From Runella rosea (GTDB taxonomy: Bacteria; Bacteroidota; Bacteroidia; Cytophagales; Spirosomataceae), in assembly GCF_003325355.1 (NCBI RefSeq), contig NZ_CP030850.1:3782001-3846000 (forward strand): DNA of 64,000 nt, in the 5' to 3' direction. Positions 17,100 to 25,466 of the stretch are shown one piece after another (the stretch's first letter is position 1; every line of letters starts with the position of its first letter). Both the position numbers and the translations under genes were made by a program. The notes beneath the pieces were generated by a model that did no database searches, was not told where the DNA came from, and saw nothing but the letters and a program-made list of their open reading frames with translations.

Positions 17100-17855
17100 T
17101 TATTTATTCTTCTCGAAATTCCGCAAAAACTCTTCTCGGTCCGTGATTTTAAAATCGGCGTCCCATTCGTATTCCAAGCCACGATGTAAGCCCTGATTGG
17201 CCCCGAAATAGTACATCTTTTTCATAGCGGCAATGGTCTGGGCTGAGTTGCCCAGAATTTTGTCCGCTACTTGATTCACGGTGACTTCCAACTCCGCCAA
17301 CGGCACCGATTTATTCACCAATCCGATACGCTCGGCTTCTTTTCCCGATACGGGCTGCGCCGTAAAAGACAGTTCCATGGCCTTCATCAAACCCACTTTT
17401 TGTTGTAACCGTTGGGTCATTCCCCATTTGGGAGCAATGCCCCATTTGGTGTGTGTATCGCCGATTTGCGCCTCGTCGGCGGCATAGACCAGATCAAACG
17501 CCATCATCAATTCCGTTGCGCCCGTGTAGCAATGCCCATTTACCTGTGCGATGGTTACCTGAGGCATAGATTGAAGGGCCAAAATAAACGCAACGCCCAT
17601 TTCCATGACTTCAAAATTGGAGAAATGCCCGCCCTGAATGCTTTCATTGAGGGCTTTCAAATCCACTCCCGCCGACCACGCCCTTCCAGTGCCCGTGACG
17701 ATGAGTACTTTGACAGATTCGTCCAAAGCTACTTTTTGAGTAGCGTCGGTGAGTTCGGCGATGAGATTGGGACTGAGGGCGTTGAGCACCGATGGCCGAT
17801 TGAACATGATGCGGGCAATGCCGTCTGCTTGCGAAAAAAGAATGTCTTGATACAT
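17100..17855 (-). CDS. Enoyl-CoA hydratase/isomerase (crotonase) family protein
   Basis: 251 residues, a single crotonase-fold domain. The oxyanion-hole regions are WSAGVDLKAL (60-69) and NGHCYTGATEL (106-116). Glu115 matches the first catalytic glutamate of enoyl-CoA hydratase, but the second position, normally Glu in the QPE motif, is His135 in GDTHTKWGIAP. A standard syn-hydration mechanism is therefore doubtful; isomerase, hydrolase or another acyl-CoA reaction is possible. It lies 40 bases behind HMG-CoA reductase and 78 bases ahead of the dehydratase-like gene, on the same strand, so the three probably act on related branched or hydroxylated acyl-CoAs. Confidence 0.85.
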   Translation of the reverse strand: MYQDILFSQADGIARIMFNRPSVLNALSPNLIAELTDATQKVALDESVKVLIVTGTGRAWSAGVDLKALNESIQGGHFSNFEVMEMGVAFILALQSMPQVTIAQVNGHCYTGATELMMAFDLVYAADEAQIGDTHTKWGIAPKWGMTQRLQQKVGLMKAMELSFTAQPVSGKEAERIGLVNKSVPLAELEVTVNQVADKILGNSAQTIAAMKKMYYFGANQGLHRGLEYEWDADFKITDREEFLRNFEKNK

Positions 17856-17895
17856 GATTTCAGGAGTTAGAAGTCAGGAGTTCAAATGAAGTATT

Positions 17896-19068
17896 TTAAC
17901 GATTGCGGCCGTATTGTTCGTGACTGCTTACCCATTCGTTGGCCACGATGGCCGCGCCGAGTGATAATTCACCACAAAGGACGGTGGCGGCGACAATTTC
18001 GGCTAATTTATTCACTTTCCCTACCCCAAAACAATCCATCATTTGCAAACACTCTTTTTGAGTAGGCAAACCTGTACCACCGCCGTAGGTGGCCACAATA
18101 AGGGAAGGAATAGTAACGGAAAAATAATAATCTCCGTTGGGTTTCAACTCTACATAAACGATGCCCGCTGAGGACTCGGCAACGTTGGCCACGTCTTGTC
18201 CGGTAGCGATAAAAATAGCAGTGATGCCATTGGCAAAATGCGAACCGTTGCTGATGGCATTAGACAACATAGAGCCGGCATTTGAATACTGCCGTTGCTT
18301 AAATAATGCTTCGCTGCTTACGTGCATGATGCGTTGCAGCAGTTCATTCGGAATCGTAATCTCAGCCACTACGCGCTTGCCTCGGGTTTGGAGCGTATTC
18401 AGGTGCGAGTGTTTTTTGTCGGTATCCATGTTGGCCGCCATGGTGAAATGTTCCAACCCTTCAATGCTTTGTTCCAATATCCAATGGCACGCCCGGTGCG
18501 TGGCTTTGGTCACCATATTTTGCCCAGCAGCGTCGCCTGTGGAATAATTGAAGCGCAACCAATGGAGTTTACCAACGGTATACTGCTCAATATCAATTAG
18601 TTTTCCGACCGACGTTGTTTCTTCCGCTTTGGTTTTTAATTCGTCAAAATGAGCGGTTACCCATTCCCCAAACACCTTTGAATAACGGGCATTTTCAAAG
18701 ACAAAAAGCGGAGCACGCTGCATGGCGTCGTCCATTACGGTAGTGATGATGCCTCCTGCTTCGCGGCAAAGTTTCATGCCTCGGTTGTAGCTGGCCACCA
18801 AGGTACCCTCCGTCGTAGCCAAAGGCACGTAAAAATCACCTTGAGCGTATTCACCGAGGACTTTTAAAGGCCCTGCAAAACCAATGGGTACTTGCGCTAC
18901 GCCCGCAAAATTTTCGATATTGCCTTTCAGCAACGACGGCTCAAACGAATATTGCGCAACGTGCTGAAAATCAACACCTGTTTTCTCAGTTACAAACGCC
19001 CGACGTGCCTGTGCTATCTCGGAAGTATAATTGTCGGTCTTATCAATCGGTAGTTTTGTGTCGCTCAT
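17896..19068 (-). CDS. Hydroxymethylglutaryl-CoA reductase
   Basis: 390 residues, catalytic part only, with no membrane region. The four catalytic residues of HMG-CoA reductase are visible: Glu87 in ATTEGTLVASYNRG, Lys218/219 in TDKKHSHLN, Asp292 in ATGQDVANVAESSAG and His383 in SSHEQYGRNR. The TDKK motif and the C-terminal His context look like the class I (biosynthetic, NADPH) form more than the class II degradative enzymes. It interconverts HMG-CoA and mevalonate. It is first in a three-gene operon with acyl-CoA enzymes and no other mevalonate-pathway gene, so it may serve a catabolic or special-product role instead of isoprenoid supply. Confidence 0.92.
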   Translation of the reverse strand: MSDTKLPIDKTDNYTSEIAQARRAFVTEKTGVDFQHVAQYSFEPSLLKGNIENFAGVAQVPIGFAGPLKVLGEYAQGDFYVPLATTEGTLVASYNRGMKLCREAGGIITTVMDDAMQRAPLFVFENARYSKVFGEWVTAHFDELKTKAEETTSVGKLIDIEQYTVGKLHWLRFNYSTGDAAGQNMVTKATHRACHWILEQSIEGLEHFTMAANMDTDKKHSHLNTLQTRGKRVVAEITIPNELLQRIMHVSSEALFKQRQYSNAGSMLSNAISNGSHFANGITAIFIATGQDVANVAESSAGIVYVELKPNGDYYFSVTIPSLIVATYGGGTGLPTQKECLQMMDCFGVGKVNKLAEIVAATVLCGELSLGAAIVANEWVSSHEQYGRNR

Positions 19069-19090
19069 GGGTTAAGGGTTGGAATACCAA

Positions 19091-19098
19091 CAAAATTA
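19091..19098 (-). promoter_or_regulatory. Candidate -7 element for the HMG-CoA reductase operon
   Basis: TAATTTTG on the minus strand matches TAnnTTTG and would place the transcript start about 18 bases ahead of the ATG. No TTTG is found at the -33 position, so this is weak. Confidence 0.3.
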
Positions 19099-19171
19099 CT
19101 TTTTTTCTTTTGAAGAAATAGGGAAATGATAAACCCACCGCCAACCCATTTATAAACCAGAAATGATGGCA

Positions 19172-20044
19172 TTATCCTACTTTCACCGAAGTCATTGAAA
19201 TAGCCCCTAACATTGTTTTATCGTTGAAGAAACTTACTTTGTCTTTGTCTTCTTTCAAGCCCAAAATATACAGCAGCGGCAGATAATGTTCTGGCGTAGG
19301 AATGGACAGTTTTCCTGCTTGCCCCAAACGCTCATAATTAATCAGCGCATCATGGTCATTTTTGATAATCAACGACTTAAAAGTTTCGTTCATTTCAATG
19401 GCCCAATCGTATCCTTTGTCGGTCAAATGCCAGTCGAGGATGCGAAGGTTGTGGACCATGTTGCCGCTACCGATAATCAGTACACCTTTTTTGCGCAACG
19501 CCGCTAGTTCTTTTCCCAACTCATAGTGGTAGCGCGGTGGTTTGGTGTAGTCGATACTCAACTGCAAAACGGGAATATTGGCTTTGGGGTACATGTGCCT
19601 AACTACCGTCCAAGTTCCGTGGTCGAGGCCCCATTCGTGGTCTAGCCCTACCTTTGTTTTGTGAATCAAAGACGCTGTTTCTTGGGCCAGCGCTGGGCTG
19701 CCCGGAACGGGATATTGGACATCAAACAGCGCTTTGGGAAAGCCCCCGAAATCGTGAATCGTACGGGGTGAATTCATGGCCGTAACCTTGGTGCCAGGGA
19801 TATACCAGTGCGCCGACACGACCAATACGGCCGTAGGTACGGGAATTTCAGTACTGAATTTTTTCCAGTTTTGACTGAATTCATTGTTTTCAATGCCATT
19901 CATGGGCGAGCCATGCCCCACAAACAACATCGGCATCAGGCTATCTTTAACGGCCAGTTGTTCGTTCCATTTATACAAATCTTTTAATGATTCCATCGCA
20001 ATAGCCCCTCCCAGGGCACTTTTTATAAATTCGCTTCTTTTCAT
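19172..20044 (-). CDS. ygiD: LigB/DODA-type extradiol dioxygenase family protein, YgiD-like
   Basis: 290 residues. The class III extradiol dioxygenase fold is shown by GHGSPM, SAHWYIPGTKV, DHGTWTVV and the C-terminal TPEHYLPLLYILG, which supply the metal-binding histidines. E. coli YgiD is a 4,5-DOPA extradiol dioxygenase with zinc or iron. Here the normal start (around MPMLFVGHGSP) is preceded by about 36 extra residues beginning MKRSEFIKSALGGAIA, which resembles a degenerate twin-arginine leader (Lys-Arg instead of Arg-Arg). The enzyme may be exported or membrane-tethered. It lies 103 bases upstream of the HMG-CoA reductase gene on the same strand. Substrate unknown. Confidence 0.85.
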   Translation of the reverse strand: MKRSEFIKSALGGAIAMESLKDLYKWNEQLAVKDSLMPMLFVGHGSPMNGIENNEFSQNWKKFSTEIPVPTAVLVVSAHWYIPGTKVTAMNSPRTIHDFGGFPKALFDVQYPVPGSPALAQETASLIHKTKVGLDHEWGLDHGTWTVVRHMYPKANIPVLQLSIDYTKPPRYHYELGKELAALRKKGVLIIGSGNMVHNLRILDWHLTDKGYDWAIEMNETFKSLIIKNDHDALINYERLGQAGKLSIPTPEHYLPLLYILGLKEDKDKVSFFNDKTMLGAISMTSVKVG

Positions 20045-20258
20045 TTCTCTAATTGTACAAGATTTTGCACCTTAAAAACAAGCTTATTTTACAGTGCAAA
20101 ATCAACCCTACAATAAATATATGTAGATACATACAAATGACAAAACAATGCATCATTTAGTTCCTAAAAATAAACTCCCGTTAAAATGAGTAAGTAGAAA
20201 TCACCGCCACAAACTATTAAATAGTAAACTTGAAGCAGACCATTAATATTAATCACTG

Positions 20259-21245
20259 ATGAATTACCGAAGATTAGGAAAAACAGGATTCGACATTTCA
20301 GAAATCAGCCTCGGCACGTGGCAGGTAGGTGGCAAGTGGGGCGACGATTTTAGCCACGACAACGCTGAGAAAATTCTGCACGCCGCCGTTGATGCGGGCA
20401 TCAACTTTATTGACACGGCCGACGTGTACGGCGCGGGAGAAAGCGAAAAAGCCGTAGGCAAATTTGTAAAAAGCCGCTCCGAGCGGATTTATGTAGCCAC
20501 CAAATGCGGACGTCAGCTGAGCCCGCACGTCAGCGAAGCCTATCAGCCCGCCGTGTTGCGCAAATTCGTGGAAGACAGTCTTCAAAACATGGGCCTCGAA
20601 ACCCTCGATTTGATTCAACTCCACTGCCCACCGACGGAAGTGTATTACCGTCCTGAAATCTTCGAATTGTTTGACCGACTGAAAGAAGAAGGAAAAATCC
20701 TGAACTTAGGCATCAGCGTCGAAAAAGTAGAAGAAGCCCTTAAAGGCATTGAATACGAAAACGTTACGACGGTACAAATCATTTTCAACATGTTTCGTCA
20801 GCGTCCTGCCGAGTTGTTTTTTGAACAAGCGCAGAAGCGCAACGTGGGTGTCATTGTACGGGTACCGCTGGCGAGCGGCCTACTCACGGGCAAGTTTTCC
20901 AAAAACTCTTCTTTTACCGCCGGCGACCATCGTTTTTTTAACCGCAACGGCGAACGATTTGACAAAGGAGAGACTTTTTCGGGCATTGATTACGAAACTG
21001 GCCTTGCAGCAGTAGAAGAACTAAAGGCCGTTTTCCCAGCCTACGCCAACCTCGCGCCCGTAGCGCTGCGTTGGATTTTACAATTTGCAGCCGTCAGCAC
21101 GATTATTCCTGGGGCCTCCAATCCCGAACAGGCCACTGCCAACTTGGAAGCATTGCGCATCCCTAATTTGAGCACGGAACAACTCGCGGCCGTCAACGAT
21201 ATTTACGAAAAATATATTAAGCCGCAAGTGCATCACTTGTGGTAA
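20259..21245 (+). CDS. Aldo/keto reductase
   Basis: 328 residues, a TIM-barrel NADPH-dependent oxidoreductase. The catalytic tetrad is visible: Asp and Tyr in FIDTADVYGAGESE, Lys in YVATKCG and His in DLIQLHCPP. The C-terminal cofactor site includes IIPGASNPEQATANLEA. The family reduces sugar aldehydes and ketones; this subgroup resembles the YghZ/L-glyceraldehyde-3-phosphate reductase type, but the substrate cannot be told. It is a single-gene unit, with AT-rich palindromes in its upstream region and a hairpin behind it. Confidence 0.92.
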   Translation: MNYRRLGKTGFDISEISLGTWQVGGKWGDDFSHDNAEKILHAAVDAGINFIDTADVYGAGESEKAVGKFVKSRSERIYVATKCGRQLSPHVSEAYQPAVLRKFVEDSLQNMGLETLDLIQLHCPPTEVYYRPEIFELFDRLKEEGKILNLGISVEKVEEALKGIEYENVTTVQIIFNMFRQRPAELFFEQAQKRNVGVIVRVPLASGLLTGKFSKNSSFTAGDHRFFNRNGERFDKGETFSGIDYETGLAAVEELKAVFPAYANLAPVALRWILQFAAVSTIIPGASNPEQATANLEALRIPNLSTEQLAAVNDIYEKYIKPQVHHLW

Positions 21246-21252
21246 TAACGGA

Positions 21253-21284
21253 GCGTTTCCAAGGATTCAAAACCTTGGAAACGC
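21253..21284. terminator. Hairpin terminator between convergent genes
   Basis: GCGTTTCCAAGG and CCTTGGAAACGC form a perfect 12-bp stem with an 8-base loop, between the aldo/keto reductase (+) and the hexosaminidase (-) stops. Confidence 0.65.
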
Positions 21285-21295
21285 CTTTAATATAG

Positions 21296-23500
21296 TTAGT
21301 TAACGACCAATTCATCCGTAAAAAGCCAAGCTTCTCCGCCCGCGCCATTGTGCCCAGCGGGGAGTTTGCCATACGGAATCGCTTCTACTTTCAAGTATCT
21401 TTTTTGAATAGGCTGCTTCGACTCATAGCCCACCGTTTCTTTCACAATTCCGTCCAATAAGGGCTTCACGTCAAAGGTTTTTTCAATAAGGGTCGTAAAG
21501 CTTATACCATCGTCAGAAGCGGAGATTTTGACGCTTTTAGGCAACAAAATCCATGATTTTGCTTCCTGAATAAAATCAATTTTTACCGAACGGAACGTTG
21601 TTTTTTCACCCATATCAACCACTGCATCCACAGGCCGCCCCGACCAACCCATCCAAACTCCGTCGCCAAAAGATTCTCCTCCTTTCAAGCCATCCACCAA
21701 ACCGTATTCACCAGGTTTGGCGTATTGCGCATCGGGTTTACTATTCCAAATGGTCTTTTTGGCCACGGCCTTATTTTCGATGATTTGGTAGCTTTGTGCG
21801 TCGCGGTACTGCTTATCTCCCCTAAACGGTGCGAACGTAATCTTGCTGGGCTTCGTTACCGTCAAAACTTCCTGCGCCTTGGGCGACTGAGCGGTGGGTT
21901 TGGTGCCGTTGAGGGTGTACCGAATGGCTAAGTCTTTCATGCCCAAATAACTGCGCAATGACCATGATTTCTGCGCCGCATCAAATTCTATTTTGGTATC
22001 AATCAGGCTTTTGTCTTCGGCGCCATAGGCTACTTTTAGAGTCGTCAGAATGGGATAATGCTGCTGCACTCGGGCCCGAAACTCCTCAAAATTACGCGTA
22101 CCGTTATTCCAAAGACTTTCGCTAAATGCCAACATTCGCGGATATAGCATATATTCTGCGTTGTAGGTCGTGACTCGCTCAGTCCACAATGGACACTCAG
22201 CACCCCAAACCTGAGTGCTGTTTTGTCGGTAGGCTGGGTCGCTGAGGTTATCGTACTCGTAGACTTTTTTGAGGGTCAGATTGGCGTTGGGAGAATCGAA
22301 ATAATAGGGCCCTGCGTGAATAATCCGATTGCCGTTTGCCAGCGCTTTTCGACCTTCAGCTTCGCCACGCCATACTTCCACAATGGCGTCTTTGTCGGCT
22401 CCGCCTTCCAAAATCTCGTCCCACCCAATGAGCGTTTTCCCTTTGGATTGTAAGTATTTTTGAATACGTTTTATGAAATAACTCTGCAATTCGTGCTCAT
22501 CTTTTAAGCCTTGGGCTTTCATCAACGCCTGACATTCGGGCGAAGCCTGCCACGCAGTCTTGGGCACTTCATCGCCACCGATGTGAACATAACGACTCGG
22601 AAACAGCGGCATAACTTCATCCAGTACGTCTTGTAAAAACACGTACACATTCTCTTTGCCAACGCAAAATACATCCCCAAAAACACCCCAACTGTTGGGA
22701 ACCACCCGTTTTTCATTGGTACAGGCCAATTCGGGATAAGCCACCAACGCCGCAACACAATGACCCGGCATTTCGATTTCGGGAATCACCGTGATGTTGC
22801 GCCGACGGCCGTATTCCACCACTTCTTTGATCTCGGCTTGGGTATAAAAACCCCCGTGTATGCTACCATCGGGCTCTTTTCGCCACGCGCCTACGGAAGT
22901 TAGTTTAGGATATTTTTTGATTTCGATGCGCCAACCTTGATCGTCGGTCAAGTGCCAATGAAAAATATTGAGTTTATACAACGACATCAAATCCAGTTGC
23001 TTTTTGATAAAACTTACGGGAAAGAAATGCCGCGCCACGTCCATCATGTGCCCGCGCCATTGAAAACTCGGCGCATCTTCAATCATCAGACACGGAATTT
23101 TGGCCGAGGCTGTTTTCTGAAAAGGCAACAATTGACGCAATGACTGCACCGCCCAGAAAAACCCCTGATTGGTTTTGGCCTCAATCAAAATACGCTCAGC
23201 AGTAATCGTGAGGCGATAAGCTTCGTCGTTTTGCAGAGAGGCATCCGATTTAAGATAAATAAAAGGCAACGATTTGGCGTTAGGCAAGAGCTGAATTCCC
23301 GTTTGTGTCTTGATAGATTCGACCAAAAAACGAATCACTTCTTCCGCTTTCACCTCAGGGGCAGTCTGAATCGCCGTGGAGGAAGTCAGGGTAAATTCGC
23401 CCGTGTGGCGTTGGAGAGATTGCGGCTTGGGAATGATTGAAACTTGAGCATTGAGTTGAACCGTCAACACAATCAATAATCCAGCAAAAAACTGCTTCAT
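21296..23500 (-). CDS. Secreted beta-N-acetylhexosaminidase, GH20
   Basis: 734 residues. A signal peptide (to about residue 18, LNAQ) is followed by a GH20b N-terminal domain (to about 140) and the GH20 barrel, with HWHLTDDQGWRIEIKKYP and the catalytic Asp-Glu pair in HIGGDEVPKTAW. The C-terminal 230 residues contain a chitobiase-C-like segment (YTLNGTKPT) and a discoidin-like domain for carbohydrate binding. It removes terminal N-acetylglucosamine or N-acetylgalactosamine from glycans in the periplasm or outside, by substrate-assisted catalysis. It is divergent from the rhamnose mutarotase gene; the shared 206-base interval holds a pair of palindromes. Confidence 0.95.
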   Translation of the reverse strand: MKQFFAGLLIVLTVQLNAQVSIIPKPQSLQRHTGEFTLTSSTAIQTAPEVKAEEVIRFLVESIKTQTGIQLLPNAKSLPFIYLKSDASLQNDEAYRLTITAERILIEAKTNQGFFWAVQSLRQLLPFQKTASAKIPCLMIEDAPSFQWRGHMMDVARHFFPVSFIKKQLDLMSLYKLNIFHWHLTDDQGWRIEIKKYPKLTSVGAWRKEPDGSIHGGFYTQAEIKEVVEYGRRRNITVIPEIEMPGHCVAALVAYPELACTNEKRVVPNSWGVFGDVFCVGKENVYVFLQDVLDEVMPLFPSRYVHIGGDEVPKTAWQASPECQALMKAQGLKDEHELQSYFIKRIQKYLQSKGKTLIGWDEILEGGADKDAIVEVWRGEAEGRKALANGNRIIHAGPYYFDSPNANLTLKKVYEYDNLSDPAYRQNSTQVWGAECPLWTERVTTYNAEYMLYPRMLAFSESLWNNGTRNFEEFRARVQQHYPILTTLKVAYGAEDKSLIDTKIEFDAAQKSWSLRSYLGMKDLAIRYTLNGTKPTAQSPKAQEVLTVTKPSKITFAPFRGDKQYRDAQSYQIIENKAVAKKTIWNSKPDAQYAKPGEYGLVDGLKGGESFGDGVWMGWSGRPVDAVVDMGEKTTFRSVKIDFIQEAKSWILLPKSVKISASDDGISFTTLIEKTFDVKPLLDGIVKETVGYESKQPIQKRYLKVEAIPYGKLPAGHNGAGGEAWLFTDELVVN

Positions 23501-23530
23501 TGTTAGATAGTATGGTTTAAAAATAATGCG

Positions 23531-23575
23531 ATTTTATAAAATATTTTTTATTTAAAACCATATTTTATAAAATAT
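23531..23575. promoter_or_regulatory. Paired AT-rich palindromes, candidate operators
   Basis: The 14-mer ATTTTATAAAATAT occurs twice, at 23531-23544 and 23562-23575. Its core ATTTTATAAAAT is a perfect palindrome, and the second copy extends to 16 bp. The copies are 31 bp apart, about three helical turns, so a dimeric regulator could bind both on one face. They lie just ahead of the hexosaminidase start. Confidence 0.4.
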
Positions 23576-23706
23576 ATTATAAATAAGAATTTTTAGCAAT
23601 AGAAATTAATTTCAAGCCATATAAGTACAGGAGGGTTGGTTCAAAACATCCTTTTCTATTTGTGTCATAAACACCTTACCAATTCTAAAGTAATCCATCC
23701 GATACC

Positions 23707-24021
23707 ATGCAAAAAATTGCCTTTTTGATGAAACTCAAACCTGGTTTTGAGGAAGAATATAAAAAACGTCACGACGAAATCTGGCCTGAACTATCAGCGG
23801 CATTGACCGAAGCAGGGGTAAGTGATTACTCTATTTATCTCGACCGCGCTACAGGCGTGCTGTTTGCCGTTCAGAAGCGAACCGAAAATCATACTGCCGA
23901 TGGTTTGCCCCAACTCCCCATCGTAAAAAAATGGTGGGCCTACATGGCCGATATTATGGACACCAACGCGGATAATTCGCCCGTGAGTACGTCTTTGGAG
24001 TGCGTTTTTCACATGGATTGA
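23707..24021 (+). CDS. rhaM: L-rhamnose mutarotase
   Basis: 104 residues, exactly the family's length. The single ferredoxin-like domain has the signature [21 protein letters not shown] with His21 as a catalytic residue, and [12 protein letters not shown] near the end. It interconverts alpha and beta anomers of L-rhamnose or a related sugar such as L-fucose. It precedes a Gfo/Idh/MocA oxidoreductase by 47 bases on the same strand, which suggests a joint role in sugar catabolism, although no rhaA, rhaB or rhaD gene is in view. Confidence 0.93.
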   Translation: MQKIAFLMKLKPGFEEEYKKRHDEIWPELSAALTEAGVSDYSIYLDRATGVLFAVQKRTENHTADGLPQLPIVKKWWAYMADIMDTNADNSPVSTSLECVFHMD

Positions 24022-24068
24022 TTCGGACAAACAAAGTAATAACCTATTGTAAATCAAAACCTTCACAC

Positions 24069-25418
24069 ATGAACAATCTTCAAGAAACCCTTAACCGACG
24101 GGAGTTTTTACAAAAATCAACCTTGGCCAGCGCGGGCGTGTTGGCCTCTGCTTCCGTATTTACGAGTGGTACTTCGGCCAAACGTAAAGTAGCGATGGTA
24201 GGTACTGGCCACCGTGGCACAAGTATGTGGGGCATTCCCGTAATCAAAGAATTCAGCGACGTCATCGAGTTTGTGGGACTCTGCGACATCAACCCGGGCC
24301 GCGCCGAAACCGCCCGTAAAATGCTGAACGTGACTTGCCCACTTTTCACTGATTTCGAAAAAATGATGCGGGAAACCAAACCTGACATTCTTATCGTCAC
24401 CACCGTCGATGCCACACACGACCAATTTATCATCAAAGGCATGGAAATGGGGGCCGACATCGTGACGGAAAAACCCATGACCACCGACGAGGGTAAATGT
24501 CAGGCCATTTTGGACGCTGAAAAACGCACGGGCAAAAAAGTAACGGTGACGTTCAACTACCGTTATTCTCCACACCGCCAAAAATTATACGAACTGCTGC
24601 GCGAAGGGGCGATTGGAAAAGTTACATCCGTGGATTTTCACTGGTACCTTGACACCAGCCACGGAGCCGATTATTTCCGTCGCTGGCACCGTTTGGAAGA
24701 AAAAAGCGGCTCGCTTTGGGTACACAAAGCCAGTCACCATTTTGACTTGTTGAACTGGTGGCTAGAATCTGAGCCCGAAAGCGTGTATGCCCAAGGCGCA
24801 TTGGAACACTATGGCAAAAATGGCACCATAAGAGGCACCAACTGCCGCAGCTGTGCGCATAAAACCGAGTGTAAGTTTTATTTTGACGTCACCAAAGACA
24901 AACGACTCACCGCGCTGTACGTTGACAATGAAAAATACGACGGCTACCACCGCGACGGCTGCGTATTCAAAGAAGACATCAATATTTATGATAAAATGGC
25001 GGCCACGATTCACTACGCCAACGGCGTGAACGTGAGCTATTCTCTAACGACTTATTCGCCGTACGAGGGCTACAGAATCGCGTTCAACGGTACCAAAGGG
25101 CGTTTGGAAGCATGGGTTAAAGAATCAGGAAAAATGACGCGTGAGCCCTACGATGAACTGATGCTTTCTAAGAATTTTGGCGAAGTAGAATACATCAAAA
25201 TTCCGCAAGCCGAAGGGCACGGCGGCGGCGATGCGCGCCTACGGGATAAAATTTTCCGCAATCCTAACGCGGCAGATACCTTCCGCCAATCGGCAGGAAG
25301 CCGCGACGGAGCAATGGCCATTTTGGTAGGAATCGGTGCCCGTAAGAGCATGAAAACGGGCCAACCCGTCAAAATTGCCGACCTTACCGACCTAAAACCC
25401 CTAGCAGTAAAAGCATAA
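24069..25418 (+). CDS. Tat-exported Gfo/Idh/MocA family oxidoreductase
   Basis: 449 residues from the ATG at 24069. The N-terminus has a twin-arginine motif, NRREFLQKS, followed by a hydrophobic stretch, so it is probably exported folded with its NAD(P) cofactor. The Rossmann domain starts AMVGTGHRGTSMWG, and the family motif EKPMTTDEGKC holds the catalytic Lys. A cysteine-rich segment, NCRSCAHKTECKFYFD plus a later DGCVF, resembles the metal-binding insert of some relatives. The substrate is likely a sugar or cyclitol; some Tat-exported relatives are glycosidases with an NAD redox mechanism, which is worth considering here. It follows rhaM and ends in a strong hairpin. Confidence 0.88.
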   Translation: MNNLQETLNRREFLQKSTLASAGVLASASVFTSGTSAKRKVAMVGTGHRGTSMWGIPVIKEFSDVIEFVGLCDINPGRAETARKMLNVTCPLFTDFEKMMRETKPDILIVTTVDATHDQFIIKGMEMGADIVTEKPMTTDEGKCQAILDAEKRTGKKVTVTFNYRYSPHRQKLYELLREGAIGKVTSVDFHWYLDTSHGADYFRRWHRLEEKSGSLWVHKASHHFDLLNWWLESEPESVYAQGALEHYGKNGTIRGTNCRSCAHKTECKFYFDVTKDKRLTALYVDNEKYDGYHRDGCVFKEDINIYDKMAATIHYANGVNVSYSLTTYSPYEGYRIAFNGTKGRLEAWVKESGKMTREPYDELMLSKNFGEVEYIKIPQAEGHGGGDARLRDKIFRNPNAADTFRQSAGSRDGAMAILVGIGARKSMKTGQPVKIADLTDLKPLAVKA

Positions 25419-25427
25419 TCGAAGATT

Positions 25428-25462
25428 TAGTTTCCCGAAAGTTGATAACTTTCGGGAAACTA
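25428..25462. terminator. Perfect 16-bp hairpin between convergent genes
   Basis: TAGTTTCCCGAAAGTT and AACTTTCGGGAAACTA form a perfect stem with a three-base GAT loop. It sits 10 bases past the oxidoreductase stop and 4 bases before the DUF547 stop, and probably ends both transcripts. Confidence 0.7.
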
Positions 25463-25466
25463 TTTA

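Noticed and set aside
20213-20253. AT palindromes ACTATTAAATAGT and ATTAATATTAAT ahead of the aldo/keto reductase
   Set aside because: Short palindromes are expected by chance in AT-rich leaders and the two are unrelated to each other.
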